Notes: generated by a model from the sequence alone, not told the origin. A stretch of DNA of 64,000 nt from an uncultured bacterium (GCA_902826945.1 CADEGS010000005.1:2840-66839); one strand, 5' to 3'. Numbered from the stretch's first letter, positions 43,663 to 52,591 are shown. Made by a program: numbers and translations.

Positions 43663-45582
43663 GTGCGCCGCTCGTTCCGACCCCTGCTCGCGCTGGCGCT
43701 CCTCCTGGCCGGCGCGTCCGCCCCGCTCGCCCAGCGCGAGGCGGGCGGCCTGCCGCCCTCGCGCGACCCGCGGCTGGCGCGCCGGCTGGCGCGCGCCGTC
43801 CCGCTGCGGCGCCTCGAGCCGCCCGACGTCGCCTGGCTGCGCGCCGAGGACGCGGCGCGCGAGAAGGGCGCCCCGCTGCGCTACGGCGTCGTGCAGCCGC
43901 TGGCGGACTCGTGCGGGGACGCGGGGCTGTGGGAGCCGCTGCCCGACGGCGGCCGCGTGTGGCGCCTGCGCGTGAGCTCGCCGGGCGCGCTCTCGCTCGG
44001 CCTCGTGCTGCGCCGCTTCCAGCTCCCGCCGGGCGGCGAGCTCTACGTCTCCGACGGCGCGGGGAGCGTCGTGCGCGGCGCGTACACCTCCGACCACCAC
44101 CTGCCCGGCGGCGGCTTCGCGGTGCAGCCGGTGCCGGGCGACACGCTCGCCCTCGAACTGCGCGAGCCGCCCGGGGCCGCGCCTGCGGAGGTCGTCCTGG
44201 CGGGCGTCGTGCACGACTACGCGGGCGTGCTCGACGGCCTCGAGCGCGCCGCGGCCGGCGCGGGCGGCGGGGGGAGCTGCGAGGTCGACGTCGCCTGCCC
44301 CGAGGGCGCCGGCTGGCAGGACGCGTCCGACGCCGTCGTGCGCATCCTCGCGGGCGGCTTCCTGTGCAGCGGCGCGCTCGTCGCGAACACCTCCGGCGAC
44401 GGCGCCCAGCTGCTCCTGACCGCCGAGCACTGCGGCGACCTCGAGCGCGCGGTCTTCTTCTTCCGCTACCAGCGCGCGGAGTGCGGCGCGGGCGACCCGG
44501 GCGCGGCGGGCACGGTGCAGGGCTCGGTCGCGCTCGCGCGCAGCGCCGCGCTCGACGTGCAGCTCGTGCGGCTGACGGAGCCGATCCCGCCCGCCTACGG
44601 CGCCTACCTCGCGGGCTGGGACCGCTCGGGAACGGTGCCCCCCGCCACGCGCACGATCCACCATCCCGGCGGCGGGCCGAAGCGCATCAGCTTCGACGAC
44701 GACCCGCCGCGGCGCTCGGGCGTGCGCTGGCGCGTGCGCCGGTGGGAGCGCGGCGTGACCGAGCCCGGCTCGTCGGGCGCGCCGCTCTTCACGCCGGAGG
44801 GCGCGCTGATCGGTCAGCTCTGCTGCGGGCTGGCGACGTGCTCGTACCCCCACGACGACGACTTCGGGCGCCTGGACGCGGCCTGGACCCTGCTCGCGCC
44901 CTGGCTGGATCCGGCGCGGAGCGGCGCCGCGCGCTGCCCGGGGAGGCGCCTGGCCGCGGCGCCCTCGCCGCTCGCGATCGAGCGCGTCGAGCCGGCGTCG
45001 CAGGTCGCGCTCGTGCCGGGCCGCGCGCAGACCGTGACCCTGCGCGGGAGCGGCTTCGCGCCCGACGCGCAGGTGCTCGCCGGCGGCGTGGCGCTCGCGC
45101 GCGAGCGCTTCACGGTGGTGGACGAGCGCACGATCACGCTCGACCTGCCGCAGCTCGCGGCGCTGGGCCGCCACGCGCTGCGCGTCCGCTCCGGCGGAGA
45201 GGACGCGAGCGCGGAGGTCGAGATCGTGGCGCCCGCCGTCCCGGTGCTCGAGGTCGGCGACGGCGAGCCCGCGCCGGCGAACCGCGTGCGCGCGGGGGAC
45301 GGGCTCGCGCTCGTGCTCGGCGGCCCGCCGGGGCAGGCGCAGGTCGTCGTGTTCTCGCTCTCCGATCGGCCGAGCGTCGCGCCGGGAGTCGCGCTGTGCC
45401 TGGGGGACGGGTTCACCGACCTCGGGCTCGCCTGCGCCGCCGACGTCGGCCCCGCCGGCTGGAGCGCGCTGCACCTGCCGCTGCCGCCGCTCGCGCTCGA
45501 GCTGTTCCTGCAGAGCCTCGCCGTCGGAGCGGGCCTGCCGCTCGCCTCCAGCGGCTGCCAGTCGGTCGCGGTCGTGCCGTGA
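43663..45582 (+). CDS. Secreted lysyl-endopeptidase-like serine protease 1
   Basis: 639 aa from a GTG chosen because it opens a signal peptide (RSFRPLLALALLLAGASA, then PLAQ). A beta-rich N-domain (about 60-190: WRLRVSSPGALSLGLVLRRF, GELYVSDGAGSVVRGAYTS) precedes a trypsin-fold domain with a complete triad: His256 (LTAEHCGD), Asp298 (ALDVQLVRL) and Ser371 (EPGSSGAPLF). Residues about 440-525 form an IPT/TIG-like domain (VTLRGSGFAPDAQVLAGGVA) and a C-terminal beta domain follows. The pattern matches Achromobacter protease I-like enzymes, which cut after Lys. It is exported and probably surface-attached or released. The next gene is a close paralogue. Confidence 0.85.
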   Translation: MRRSFRPLLALALLLAGASAPLAQREAGGLPPSRDPRLARRLARAVPLRRLEPPDVAWLRAEDAAREKGAPLRYGVVQPLADSCGDAGLWEPLPDGGRVWRLRVSSPGALSLGLVLRRFQLPPGGELYVSDGAGSVVRGAYTSDHHLPGGGFAVQPVPGDTLALELREPPGAAPAEVVLAGVVHDYAGVLDGLERAAAGAGGGGSCEVDVACPEGAGWQDASDAVVRILAGGFLCSGALVANTSGDGAQLLLTAEHCGDLERAVFFFRYQRAECGAGDPGAAGTVQGSVALARSAALDVQLVRLTEPIPPAYGAYLAGWDRSGTVPPATRTIHHPGGGPKRISFDDDPPRRSGVRWRVRRWERGVTEPGSSGAPLFTPEGALIGQLCCGLATCSYPHDDDFGRLDAAWTLLAPWLDPARSGAARCPGRRLAAAPSPLAIERVEPASQVALVPGRAQTVTLRGSGFAPDAQVLAGGVALARERFTVVDERTITLDLPQLAALGRHALRVRSGGEDASAEVEIVAPAVPVLEVGDGEPAPANRVRAGDGLALVLGGPPGQAQVVVFSLSDRPSVAPGVALCLGDGFTDLGLACAADVGPAGWSALHLPLPPLALELFLQSLAVGAGLPLASSGCQSVAVVP

Positions 45583-45791
45583 GCCGAGGCGCCCGACGGG
45601 CTCCCCGACGTGCCTCCTCGAAGGCAGAGGCCGACCCACCGAGCGCTCTCCCGCGGGCCCCGGCGTGCGGTGGTAGACTTCCCAGTCCGCTCCGCCCCGG
45701 CCCCCGCCGGGGCAACGCGCCGCCCCCCTCCGATGGCTCGGGGGCCTTCCAAGGCGAGCTTCCGGGCCAGGTGACGACCGAGAGACTCCCC
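45583..45791 (+). promoter_or_regulatory. Leader of protease 2 with -10 box and hairpin
   Basis: TAGACT at 45674-45679 is a -10 candidate, which would give a leader of about 105 bases. GCCCCGG (45694-45700) and CCGGGGC (45707-45713) form a perfect 7-bp hairpin near the transcript 5' end. No clear -35 or Shine-Dalgarno sequence is visible. Confidence 0.4.
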
Positions 45792-47672
45792 ATGACCGTT
45801 CCGCTGCGGACCCTGCTCCTCCCGCTCCTCGGAGCGCTGCTCCCGACCCTCGCCGCCGCCCAGACCGAGCACGGCGGCCGGCCCGTGTCCGAGCGCGCGC
45901 TGCTCGTCCGGCCGGTGCCCACGCTGGAGCTGCCGCCGGTCGACGCCGCGGCCCTGCGCGCCGAGGACGAGCGCCGCGGCAAGACCGGCGGGCTGCGCTT
46001 CGGCGAGGTGCTGCCGGTGGACCTGTCGCTCGCGAGCGGCGGCGCGTGGGAGGAGCTGGCGGACGGCGGGCGCGTGTGGCGCGCGCGCGTCCACTCGCCG
46101 GGAGCGTACTCGCTGAGCCTGATGTTCTCGCGCTTCCAGCTCCCGCCCGAGGGCGAGCTGTTCGTCTACGACGACCGGCGCGCGGTCGTGCGCGGCGCGT
46201 ACACGTCCCTGAACCAGACCCCCGAGGGCGGCTTCGCCATCCAGCCGATCCCCGGCGACGCGCTGACGCTCGAGTACCACGTGCCGGCGGGGTCGAGCGG
46301 CCTGGGCGAGCTCGCGCTGCAGGCGGTCGTCCACGACTACGTGGACATCACGCGCCAGCTCGGCGCGGGCGTCTGCAACCTGGACGTCGCCTGCGCGCCG
46401 GCCCTGGAGCTCCAGATCCGCGCGACGGTCCGCACGCTGGCCGCGGGCGTCGCCTGCACGGCCGTGCTGCTGAACAGCACGGCGAACGACGGCACGCAGC
46501 TCCTGCTCTGCTCGGAGCACTGCGGGGACCTGACCAACGCGGTGTTCCTGTTCCAGTTCCAGCGCCAGAGCTGCGGCGACGGCCCGGCGCCGACGAACCT
46601 CACGGTGCAGGGCTCCAAGACGCTGGTGAAGAACGCGGCGATGGACTACCAGCTCGTGCGCGTCCGGCCGCAGATCCCGGCGACGCACGCGCCGTACCTG
46701 GCCGGCTGGAGCCGCTCGACCACGCCGCCGCCGTTCTCGTTCGGGATCCACCATCCCCAGGGCGATCCGAAGGCCGTGTGCGTGGACCTCGACCCGCCGA
46801 CGATCTTCGGCGGTCGCTGGCGCATCGGGCAGTGGGAGGTGGGAACGACCGAGGGCGGCTCGTCGGGCTCGGGCCTGTTCGACCCGGCGGGGCTCCTGAT
46901 CGGGACGCTGGAGGGCGGCTTCGCGACCTGCGCCGACCCGAGCGACGACCGCTACGTCCGCATGGACGTCATGTGGACGGGGCTGGCGCCCTTCCTCGAC
47001 CCGCTCGGCACGGGCGCGACGTCGGTCGTCGGCTACGACCCGCTGACGCAGCCCGTCCTGCCGCTGGCGGCCACCGCGACGGCGCCGGCGCAGGTGCCGG
47101 TCCTGCAGGTGGGCCCGGGCCGCGACGTGAACGTGCTCGGCACCGGCTTCGACGGGCAGACGACGCTCGCGCTCGACGGCGTGCCGGTGCCCGCCGCGAG
47201 CTACGGCTGGGTGAACCCGCAGACGATCGAGGTCGATCTGCCGCAGGTGGCCGCGACCGGCACGCACACGCTGATGCTCACGAAGGGCATGGAGACGGCC
47301 AGCCTGCCCTTCGAGGTCGTGCCCGTCCCCGGACCGGCTCCGGTGATCCAGGTCGGCACGGGCGTGGCGGGCAACCAGGTCGTGCTCGACGTGCCCTGGC
47401 TGCTGGCGGCGCAGCCGAACGAGCTCCTGCTCGTGACCTACTCGACCTCGCCCACGCCGAGCAGCATCCCGGTGTGGACGGTGCCCTACGGCAACCAGTT
47501 CACCCAGCTGGAGATCCTCGGCTTCTTCACGATGCCGGCGGGCGGCGTCCTGACGTTCAACACCCAGACGACGGGCTTCTTCCAGGTCAACATCTACGCG
47601 GGCGCGACGCTCCTGAACGGCGTCTACCCGGCGCTGCAGAGCAACCTGGCGCACTTCTTCGTCTTCCTGTAG
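45792..47672 (+). CDS. Secreted lysyl-endopeptidase-like serine protease 2
   Basis: 626 aa, paralogue of the preceding gene with the same domain order. The signal peptide is VPLRTLLLPLLGALLPTLAA followed by AQ. The N-domain has WRARVHSPGAYSLSLMFSRF and GELFVYDDRRAVVRGAYTS. The triad is His243 (LCSEHCGD), Asp285 (AAMDYQLVRV) and Ser358 (EGGSSGSGLF). An IPT-like segment (VNVLGTGFDGQTTLALDGVP) and a long beta-rich tail follow. The codon and residue composition is less Arg/Ala-rich than copy 1, suggesting stronger constraint or higher expression. Probably extracellular; the target is unknown. Confidence 0.87.
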   Translation: MTVPLRTLLLPLLGALLPTLAAAQTEHGGRPVSERALLVRPVPTLELPPVDAAALRAEDERRGKTGGLRFGEVLPVDLSLASGGAWEELADGGRVWRARVHSPGAYSLSLMFSRFQLPPEGELFVYDDRRAVVRGAYTSLNQTPEGGFAIQPIPGDALTLEYHVPAGSSGLGELALQAVVHDYVDITRQLGAGVCNLDVACAPALELQIRATVRTLAAGVACTAVLLNSTANDGTQLLLCSEHCGDLTNAVFLFQFQRQSCGDGPAPTNLTVQGSKTLVKNAAMDYQLVRVRPQIPATHAPYLAGWSRSTTPPPFSFGIHHPQGDPKAVCVDLDPPTIFGGRWRIGQWEVGTTEGGSSGSGLFDPAGLLIGTLEGGFATCADPSDDRYVRMDVMWTGLAPFLDPLGTGATSVVGYDPLTQPVLPLAATATAPAQVPVLQVGPGRDVNVLGTGFDGQTTLALDGVPVPAASYGWVNPQTIEVDLPQVAATGTHTLMLTKGMETASLPFEVVPVPGPAPVIQVGTGVAGNQVVLDVPWLLAAQPNELLLVTYSTSPTPSSIPVWTVPYGNQFTQLEILGFFTMPAGGVLTFNTQTTGFFQVNIYAGATLLNGVYPALQSNLAHFFVFL

Positions 47673-47770
47673 GCCGCGGGACCGGCCCGGAAACGGATTC
47701 CGCCCCGCGCGCGGCGCGCGCGGGCGGGGGAGACGGCCGCGCTCGCGGCGGCGGTTCGCGGACGCCGGGG

Positions 47771-47799
47771 TCAAGCCGTCCCCGGAGCGGCTCCGATAG
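47771..47799 (+). promoter_or_regulatory. Sigma-28-like promoter upstream of PATAN-domain gene
   Basis: TCAAG at 47771-47775 and TCCGATAG at 47792-47799 with a 16-base spacer resemble the FliA/sigma-28 consensus (TCAAG or TAAAG, then GCCGATAA). Three more copies in this window precede signalling or pilus genes. Confidence 0.5.
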
Positions 47800-47802
47800 C
47801 CC

Positions 47803-47826
47803 CTCGTGCGCTCCCCGGCGCACGAG
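47803..47826 (+). promoter_or_regulatory. 9-bp hairpin immediately before the PATAN gene start
   Basis: CTCGTGCGC (47803-47811) and GCGCACGAG (47818-47826) are perfect complements around a six-base loop, ending one base before the ATG at 47828. A transcript from the promoter at 47792-47799 would start in or beside this hairpin, which occupies the place of a ribosome-binding site. Confidence 0.45.
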
Positions 47827-47827
47827 C

Positions 47828-48802
47828 ATGCCCTCTCCCCACGAAGCACAGCCGGAGTCCGCCCTGCGCGAGCTGGCCAACCTGGTGGCCGAGAGCCGCG
47901 AGCTGGCGCGACGCCTGGACGCGCTCGCCATCGAGCCCGGCGCGGCGCCCTTCCTCTTCCGCCAGCTCGGCCAGTCGCTCGCCGTGCTCGACGCGTCCGT
48001 GCGCGCGGCGCGCGAGCGCGTGCAGGGCGGCGCGCAGCCGAGCGGCGGCTTCCTGGGCCGCCTGAAGCGCTCGCTGCGGGGCGGCTCGCGGCGCGAGGAG
48101 GAGAAGTGCGACGAGGGGCTGCAGGGCAACTCGTGGACGATCGCGATCCCCGAGCTGATCGGCTTCCTCTCGAACACGCGCAAGACGGGCGCGCTGTGGG
48201 TGCACGCGCCGGGCGAGACGTTCCTGCTGCAGATGCGCGAAGGCGTGCTGGTGCACGCGACGAGCGACAGCACGCCCGAGGGCGAGCGGCTGGGCGAGCT
48301 GCTGGTCGAGAACGGCGCGCTGACGGCCGACGAGCTCAAGGCCTTCCTGGACCAGATGCAGGCGCCGGGGATGATCGGCATCGCGCTCTTCCGCGAGAAG
48401 CGCATCCGCGAGGAGGACCTGATCGAGGCGCTGACGAACCAGGTGCAGCGCCTGTTCCATCGCATGCTGAACGCGGGCCACTGCGTGTTCCGCTTCCAGG
48501 AGGGCGCGCAGCTCCTGGCCGAGCACCACGTGCGGCTCAACGTGATGCAGCTCCTGCTCGAGACGGCGCGCACCTTCGACGAGCGCACGAAGGACCGCAC
48601 GCGCGCCGCCGCCGCCGCCGCGGGCGAGCTCGAGGCCCTGATCGAGGCGGCCTCCGCGCCGCGCGGCGAGCTCGAGCGCGCCGAGCCCGCCGTCCCGCGC
48701 GCGGGAGCCGACGGGGGAGCGAAGGAAGCCGCCGGCGCCGACGCCGAGGAAGGCGCGCGCGAGGGCGAGGAAGAGCCCGCGCTCGGCCGCTCGGCCGAGT
48801 GA
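47828..48802 (+). CDS. PATAN-domain (DUF4388) signalling protein
   Basis: 324 aa. Residues 1-75 are helical (LRELANLVAESRELARRLDA). Residues about 100-250 match the DUF4388/PATAN pattern: IAIPELIGFLSNTRKTGALW, TFLLQMREGVLVHATSDSTP, ERLGELLVENGALTADELKA and HRMLNAGHCVFRFQEGAQL. PATAN domains occur in proteins that connect receiver signalling to type IV pili or gliding. The C-terminal 60 residues are acidic and low complexity. No receiver or enzymatic domain is attached, so it may act as an adaptor. It has a sigma-28-like promoter and converges on the coiled-coil gene with a three-base gap. Confidence 0.8.
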   Translation: MPSPHEAQPESALRELANLVAESRELARRLDALAIEPGAAPFLFRQLGQSLAVLDASVRAARERVQGGAQPSGGFLGRLKRSLRGGSRREEEKCDEGLQGNSWTIAIPELIGFLSNTRKTGALWVHAPGETFLLQMREGVLVHATSDSTPEGERLGELLVENGALTADELKAFLDQMQAPGMIGIALFREKRIREEDLIEALTNQVQRLFHRMLNAGHCVFRFQEGAQLLAEHHVRLNVMQLLLETARTFDERTKDRTRAAAAAAGELEALIEAASAPRGELERAEPAVPRAGADGGAKEAAGADAEEGAREGEEEPALGRSAE

Positions 48803-48805
48803 GGC

Positions 48806-49588
48806 CTACGCTCCCGGCACCGCCGCCGGGCGAGCGGCCCCGAACTGCTGGCGCAGCGCGAGGTTCGACTCGAACAGCTTGACCAGGAGGTCGAGCTTGG
48901 CCTCGCGCATCTGCGCGTCGGCCGCCAGCCCCTGGACGGAGCGGTAGACCGACGCCAGCCCCGGGTCCACCTGCTTCGAGCGCGCCAGCTCCTGGATCGT
49001 CTGCTCGGAGCGCTTGAGCGACTCGTTGAGCTTCGCGATGCGCCGCTGGAAGAGGTCGATCTGGCGCTCGTACTCCGAGAGCGCGCGCTCCTTGTCGATG
49101 CTGGCGTACTGGGAGGCGGCCAGCTCGATCTCCTGGCGCAGGTCCTCCATCGCGAGCTCACCGCGCTCGGCGCGCTGGAAGATCTCCTGCAGGCCGTCGT
49201 TCAGCGGCGTGGCGGCGCCCTCGGCCTCGCGCGGGGCCTCCATGCGCCGCACGACCGCCGCGCGCACCTCGAGGCGCGCCAGCTCGCGGCGCGCCTCCTC
49301 GCGCTCGCGCAGGACCGCGGCGTGGCTCTGCTCGAGGTCGGCCAGGAAGTCGCGCTTGGAGATGCCGCGCAGGCTGCGCACCTGGCTCCCGACGAGCCGC
49401 ATGAAGTCGCGGAAGGCCTGCTCGCGCACGAGCGCCGCGCGCTCCTCGTCCAGCTCCGGGGCGTGGCGGCGCAGGCTGCGCGCGAGCGCGGCCTCGAAGG
49501 CCGCCTCGAGCGGGCGGCGCCCGATCACCTTGAGCTGGCGCGCGCCGGGGCTGCCGGCGGTCTGGGCCTGGGGACGCTGGCGCCTCAT
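48806..49588 (-). CDS. Coiled-coil protein of unknown function
   Basis: 260 aa. No family recognised. Residues about 60-240 are almost wholly helical and charged with heptad character (FLADLEQSHAAVLREREEAR, LRQEIELAASQYASIDKERA, YERQIDLFQRRIAKLNESLK), so a long coiled coil is likely. There is no membrane segment or signal peptide. The ATG at complement 49586-49588 is preferred over an upstream extension, which is Arg-rich. TATACT on the minus strand (49635-49630) is a good -10 candidate. It is convergent with the PATAN gene and divergent from the pilin operon, which suggests a structural or regulatory link to surface machinery. Confidence 0.75.
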   Translation of the reverse strand: MRRQRPQAQTAGSPGARQLKVIGRRPLEAAFEAALARSLRRHAPELDEERAALVREQAFRDFMRLVGSQVRSLRGISKRDFLADLEQSHAAVLREREEARRELARLEVRAAVVRRMEAPREAEGAATPLNDGLQEIFQRAERGELAMEDLRQEIELAASQYASIDKERALSEYERQIDLFQRRIAKLNESLKRSEQTIQELARSKQVDPGLASVYRSVQGLAADAQMREAKLDLLVKLFESNLALRQQFGAARPAAVPGA

Positions 49589-49951
49589 GGGGAGTGCTCC
49601 GGCCCCGTCGCGGGTCGCGGACGCCCCAAAGTATAGGCCCTCCAGACGCGCGCGTCGGACGCGCGCGCGCGCGCCGCGCCGCAGGGCCCGCCACGCGCCG
49701 TCGCCGCGCGCACGCCATCGAAGTCGCAAGTGAGCGCGGAAGGGTTTTCCGCCGCTCGGCCCGGGCGCGGGCGCGGAACGGCGTGGGCCGCCGCTGGGCC
49801 GCACCTGTCAGAAGAGCGGAGGCGGGCTCACGGCTCCGCGCCGCGACGACCGAAAGGGACGCCGGTTAGCTCCCGGTCATCCCTCTCCGCACGGCGCGCG
49901 CCGCCCCCGGCGCGTGCGCCGGCGGACGGATGGGCGGGGGAGCGCAGCCCC
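49589..49951. promoter_or_regulatory. Divergent intergenic region, coiled-coil gene / pseudopilin operon
   Basis: 363 bases without a gene. Minus strand: TATACT at 49635-49630 before the coiled-coil gene. Plus strand: a sigma-28-like promoter at 49828-49856 before the pseudopilin gene. GCGGAA (49736-49741) and TTCCGC (49747-49752) form a small hairpin between them. Nothing else was recognised. Confidence 0.45.
49828..49856 (+). promoter_or_regulatory. Sigma-28-like promoter upstream of pseudopilin genes
   Basis: TCACG at 49828-49832, a 16-base spacer and ACCGAAAG at 49849-49856. It departs from the consensus at one base of the first element and one of the second, but matches the other three copies in spacing and form. 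It is about 95 bases before the pseudopilin ATG. Confidence 0.4.
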
Positions 49952-50644
49952 ATGCACGCAACACCTCGGAGCACGTCCGCCGCCGCGCGTCGCCGCGCGC
50001 GCGGGACGACCATCGTCGAGCTGATGGTCGTGTTCTCGGTGATGCTCGTCGCCGTCAGCATCTTCTACCAGATGGTGCTCTCGACGAAGCGGCTGCGCAT
50101 CCTCAACCACGAGAACGCGGTGGCGATCGAGGCCGCGCGCGCGGTCGTCGAGCGCATGCGCAACGAGGACTTCGAGCAGGTCTTCGCGCTCTACAACGCC
50201 GACCCGACGGACGATCCCGCCGGGCCGGGCACCGCGCCGGGGCACCGCTTCCCGGTGGAGAGCCTCGACCCGCTGCCCGCGGCGGCCGACGGCTGCGTGG
50301 GCGAGGTCGAGCTGCCGGCCGAGCTCGTCGAGCCTCCGCCGGCGGGCGGCGGCGGCGCGGGCCCGCAGATCGGCGGCCTGGTCGGCGGCGCCCTCGGCGG
50401 GGGCGGCGGCGGAGCGGGCCTGGGCGGCGCCGCGGCCGTGCCGGAGTGGCAGGTGCGCGAGGACTTCGTCGACGCGCGCCTGGGCATGCCGCGCGACCTG
50501 AACGGCGACAGCGTGATCGACCAGCTCGACCACTCGCAGGACTACCTGATCCTGCCCGTGCGCGTCCGCATGCGCTGGCAGGGCGTCTTCGGCGAGCGGA
50601 CGCTCGACCTCTACACGATGGTCGGCGAGTTCCGGAGGTCGTGA
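49952..50644 (+). CDS. Type IV prepilin-like protein (minor pilin) 1
   Basis: 230 aa from the ATG at 49952. It has a short basic leader and the prepilin peptidase site G^TTIVELMVVFSVMLVAVSI, with Glu at position +5 and a following hydrophobic helix. The mature part contains a Gly-rich linker (about 130-160) and an acidic Asp-rich segment (RDLNGDSVIDQLDHSQDYLI) reminiscent of a calcium site. Such proteins are minor pilins or pseudopilins of type IV pili or type II secretion. It is followed after three bases by a second pilin-like gene. The matching assembly ATPase and secretin are not in this window. Confidence 0.82.
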   Translation: MHATPRSTSAAARRRARGTTIVELMVVFSVMLVAVSIFYQMVLSTKRLRILNHENAVAIEAARAVVERMRNEDFEQVFALYNADPTDDPAGPGTAPGHRFPVESLDPLPAAADGCVGEVELPAELVEPPPAGGGGAGPQIGGLVGGALGGGGGGAGLGGAAAVPEWQVREDFVDARLGMPRDLNGDSVIDQLDHSQDYLILPVRVRMRWQGVFGERTLDLYTMVGEFRRS

Positions 50645-50647
50645 GCG

Positions 50648-51235
50648 ATGACCCCCCGGCGCTCCGGCTTCAGCCTGGTGGAGATGATGATCGCCCTGGT
50701 GCTCCTGGGCATCGTCGTGACCAAGCTGACGATCGTGATCGGCGAGGCGCGCGACTCGTTCGGCCGCGAGAGCGCGCGCATGTCGATCGAGGACCGCGCG
50801 CTGTACGTGCTGGACCAGATCGCCTACGCGGTGATGGGGTCCGACCGCGACACGCTCACGCCCGACCCCTCGCTGCCGACCTTCACGTCGAAGCTGCGCT
50901 ACCAGATCAGCATGGGCGTCGAGGACGGCCAGGTCGTCTGGAGCGAGCCCGAGGTGATCGGCCTGACCGAGGACGGACGCTCGGTCTACTGGGCGCAGAA
51001 CGAGGGCGAGGAGGACCAGCGCCTGGTGACGTGGGCCAACAACGTCAGCCAGCTCCTGGAGAGGGAGTTCTTGAACGGCACGGACGACAACGAGAACGGG
51101 CTGATGGACGAGAACGGCCTGAACTTCGTGATCGACCGCGACAGCGTGACGATCCGCCTGACCCTGGTCGGCGAGGACTCGGAGGGCGAGACGATCCGCC
51201 ATACCGTGGAGACGACGGTGACGTGTCGCAACTGA
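50648..51235 (+). CDS. Type IV prepilin-like protein (minor pilin) 2
   Basis: 195 aa. It has the prepilin site SG^FSLVEMMIALVLLGIVVT, with a processed Phe and Glu at +5, and the typical hydrophobic N-helix. The globular part is PulG/PilW-like in length, with an acidic motif NGTDDNENGLMDENGLNFVI, which resembles an EF-hand-like calcium loop. It follows minor pilin 1 by three bases and its 3' end overlaps the HEAT-repeat gene by 13 bases, so the three are an operon. It probably forms part of a pilus tip or pseudopilus complex. Confidence 0.85.
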   Translation: MTPRRSGFSLVEMMIALVLLGIVVTKLTIVIGEARDSFGRESARMSIEDRALYVLDQIAYAVMGSDRDTLTPDPSLPTFTSKLRYQISMGVEDGQVVWSEPEVIGLTEDGRSVYWAQNEGEEDQRLVTWANNVSQLLEREFLNGTDDNENGLMDENGLNFVIDRDSVTIRLTLVGEDSEGETIRHTVETTVTCRN

Positions 51236-52497
51236 GCACGCACCGCCCGGCCGCGCTCGCGTGCGCGCTCGCGCTGCTGGCGGGCCCGGCCCGCGGGCAG
51301 GCGCACGTCCCGCCGCGCGCCCTCGAGCGCGAGGCGGGCCTGGCGCGCGCCCTGCAGGGCGACCCGCGCACGCTGCGCGAGCGCCTCGAGCGGCTCGAGC
51401 CGCGCCCGGTCGCGGGCTTGCTCGCGCTGGCGCTCGGCCGCAGGCTGCCCGGCTCCGGGGATGCGACGCTCCCCGCCGACGAGGTCGCCGCCAGCGCCTT
51501 CGAGGTGCTGCGCGGGACGGGCTTCCGCCCGCTCCAGCCGCACCTGCTCGAGCTCGCCGACGAGCCCGCGAGCTGGGTCGAGCGCTCCGTCGCGATGAGC
51601 CTGCTGGAGGGCGCGAGGCAGCCGGAGGCCGTGCACGTCCTGATCGCGCTCGGGACGGCCCCGGACGGCTCGCCGGCGCCGCGCGCGGCGCGCGAGCGCT
51701 ACGCCGCCACGCTGCGGCGCGTGCTCGCCAACGACGCGCACAACGTGGAGGCGTTGCAGGCCGTGCTGGCGCGCGTGCCGGCGGGCCTGGTCACGACCAC
51801 GCTGGACGCGCTGGACGACCAGCCGCCGCAGGCGGTCCTGGCCGTCGTCGCCGCCACGCTCGGGCGCGTGACCGCGCTCGACTCGCTGCTGCTCGTCTAC
51901 GCCGTGCGCCACGCCGGACGCGCGCAGCCGCCCTTCGCGGCGGAGGTGCACGAGCGCGTGCGCGCCTACCTCTCCAACGCCGATCCGGGGCTGCGCACGC
52001 TGGCGGCGCAGGCCTGCGGCGCCTTGCGCGACGACGAGGCGGTGCCGGACCTGATCGACCTGCTCGACGGCTCGCAGCCGGAGGCGCGCGCCGCGGCGCG
52101 CCAGGCGCTGGTCGCGATCACCGGCCTGGGCTTCCCGGAGAGCGCGGAGGCCTGGGAGCGCTGGTTCCAGGGCGAGCTCGAGTGGTGGCGCGCGGGCGCG
52201 CCGGAAGCGCTCGAGCGGCTGCGCTCGGGCCAGCCGAGCGAGGCCTCGGCCGCGTTGAACGAGCTGGCGGCGCACCGTCTCTACCAGGGCCAGCTCGCCC
52301 ACGCCCTGGGCGAGATGCTGCCCGGCCTGCCGGAGGCGCGCGCCCTGGCGGTGTGCGGCGTGCTGCTCCACCTGCGCACGCCGCTCGCGCGCGAGGCGCT
52401 CGCGCGCGGGGAACGCCACCCGTCCGAGGCGGTGCGCGAGCGGGCGGCCACGGCGCTCGAAGCGCTCGGGCGGCCCCCTCCCGGGAGGCCGCGGTGA
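51223..52497 (+). CDS. Exported HEAT-repeat protein
   Basis: 424 aa from a GTG that lies inside the pilin 2 gene. A signal-peptide-like stretch (AALACALALLAGPARGQA) is followed by alpha-helical HEAT-like repeats: RSVAMSLLEGARQPEAVHVL, ERVRAYLSNADPGLRTLAAQ, CGALRDDEAVPDLIDLLDGS and ARAAARQALVAITGL. HEAT arrays are protein-binding scaffolds. There is no enzymatic motif. Its overlap with the pseudopilin genes suggests it works with the pilus or secretion machine in the periplasm; that is inference. Confidence 0.78.
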   Translation: MSQLSTHRPAALACALALLAGPARGQAHVPPRALEREAGLARALQGDPRTLRERLERLEPRPVAGLLALALGRRLPGSGDATLPADEVAASAFEVLRGTGFRPLQPHLLELADEPASWVERSVAMSLLEGARQPEAVHVLIALGTAPDGSPAPRAARERYAATLRRVLANDAHNVEALQAVLARVPAGLVTTTLDALDDQPPQAVLAVVAATLGRVTALDSLLLVYAVRHAGRAQPPFAAEVHERVRAYLSNADPGLRTLAAQACGALRDDEAVPDLIDLLDGSQPEARAAARQALVAITGLGFPESAEAWERWFQGELEWWRAGAPEALERLRSGQPSEASAALNELAAHRLYQGQLAHALGEMLPGLPEARALAVCGVLLHLRTPLAREALARGERHPSEAVRERAATALEALGRPPPGRPR

Positions 52498-52524
52498 CGC
52501 GCGGGCGCCGGATGGCCCTGGCCC

Positions 52525-52552
52525 TCAAGGGCCGGCGCGCGATCTCCGAAAG
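52525..52552 (+). promoter_or_regulatory. Sigma-28-like promoter upstream of HAMP/kinase operon
   Basis: TCAAG at 52525-52529, a 15-base spacer and TCCGAAAG at 52545-52552, 39 bases before the ATG at 52592. It matches the pattern seen before the PATAN, pseudopilin and MshEN genes. Confidence 0.45.
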
Positions 52553-52591
52553 GGAAACGGGTTCCGCCCCCGCTGGGGCCGCGAGGCTGTC

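Noticed and set aside
49841..49890. GAAAGGGACGC-like sequence resembling part of a c-di-GMP-I riboswitch before the pseudopilin gene
   Set aside because: The second conserved helix and receptor sequence cannot be found, and the same bases fit better as a sigma-28-like promoter element.
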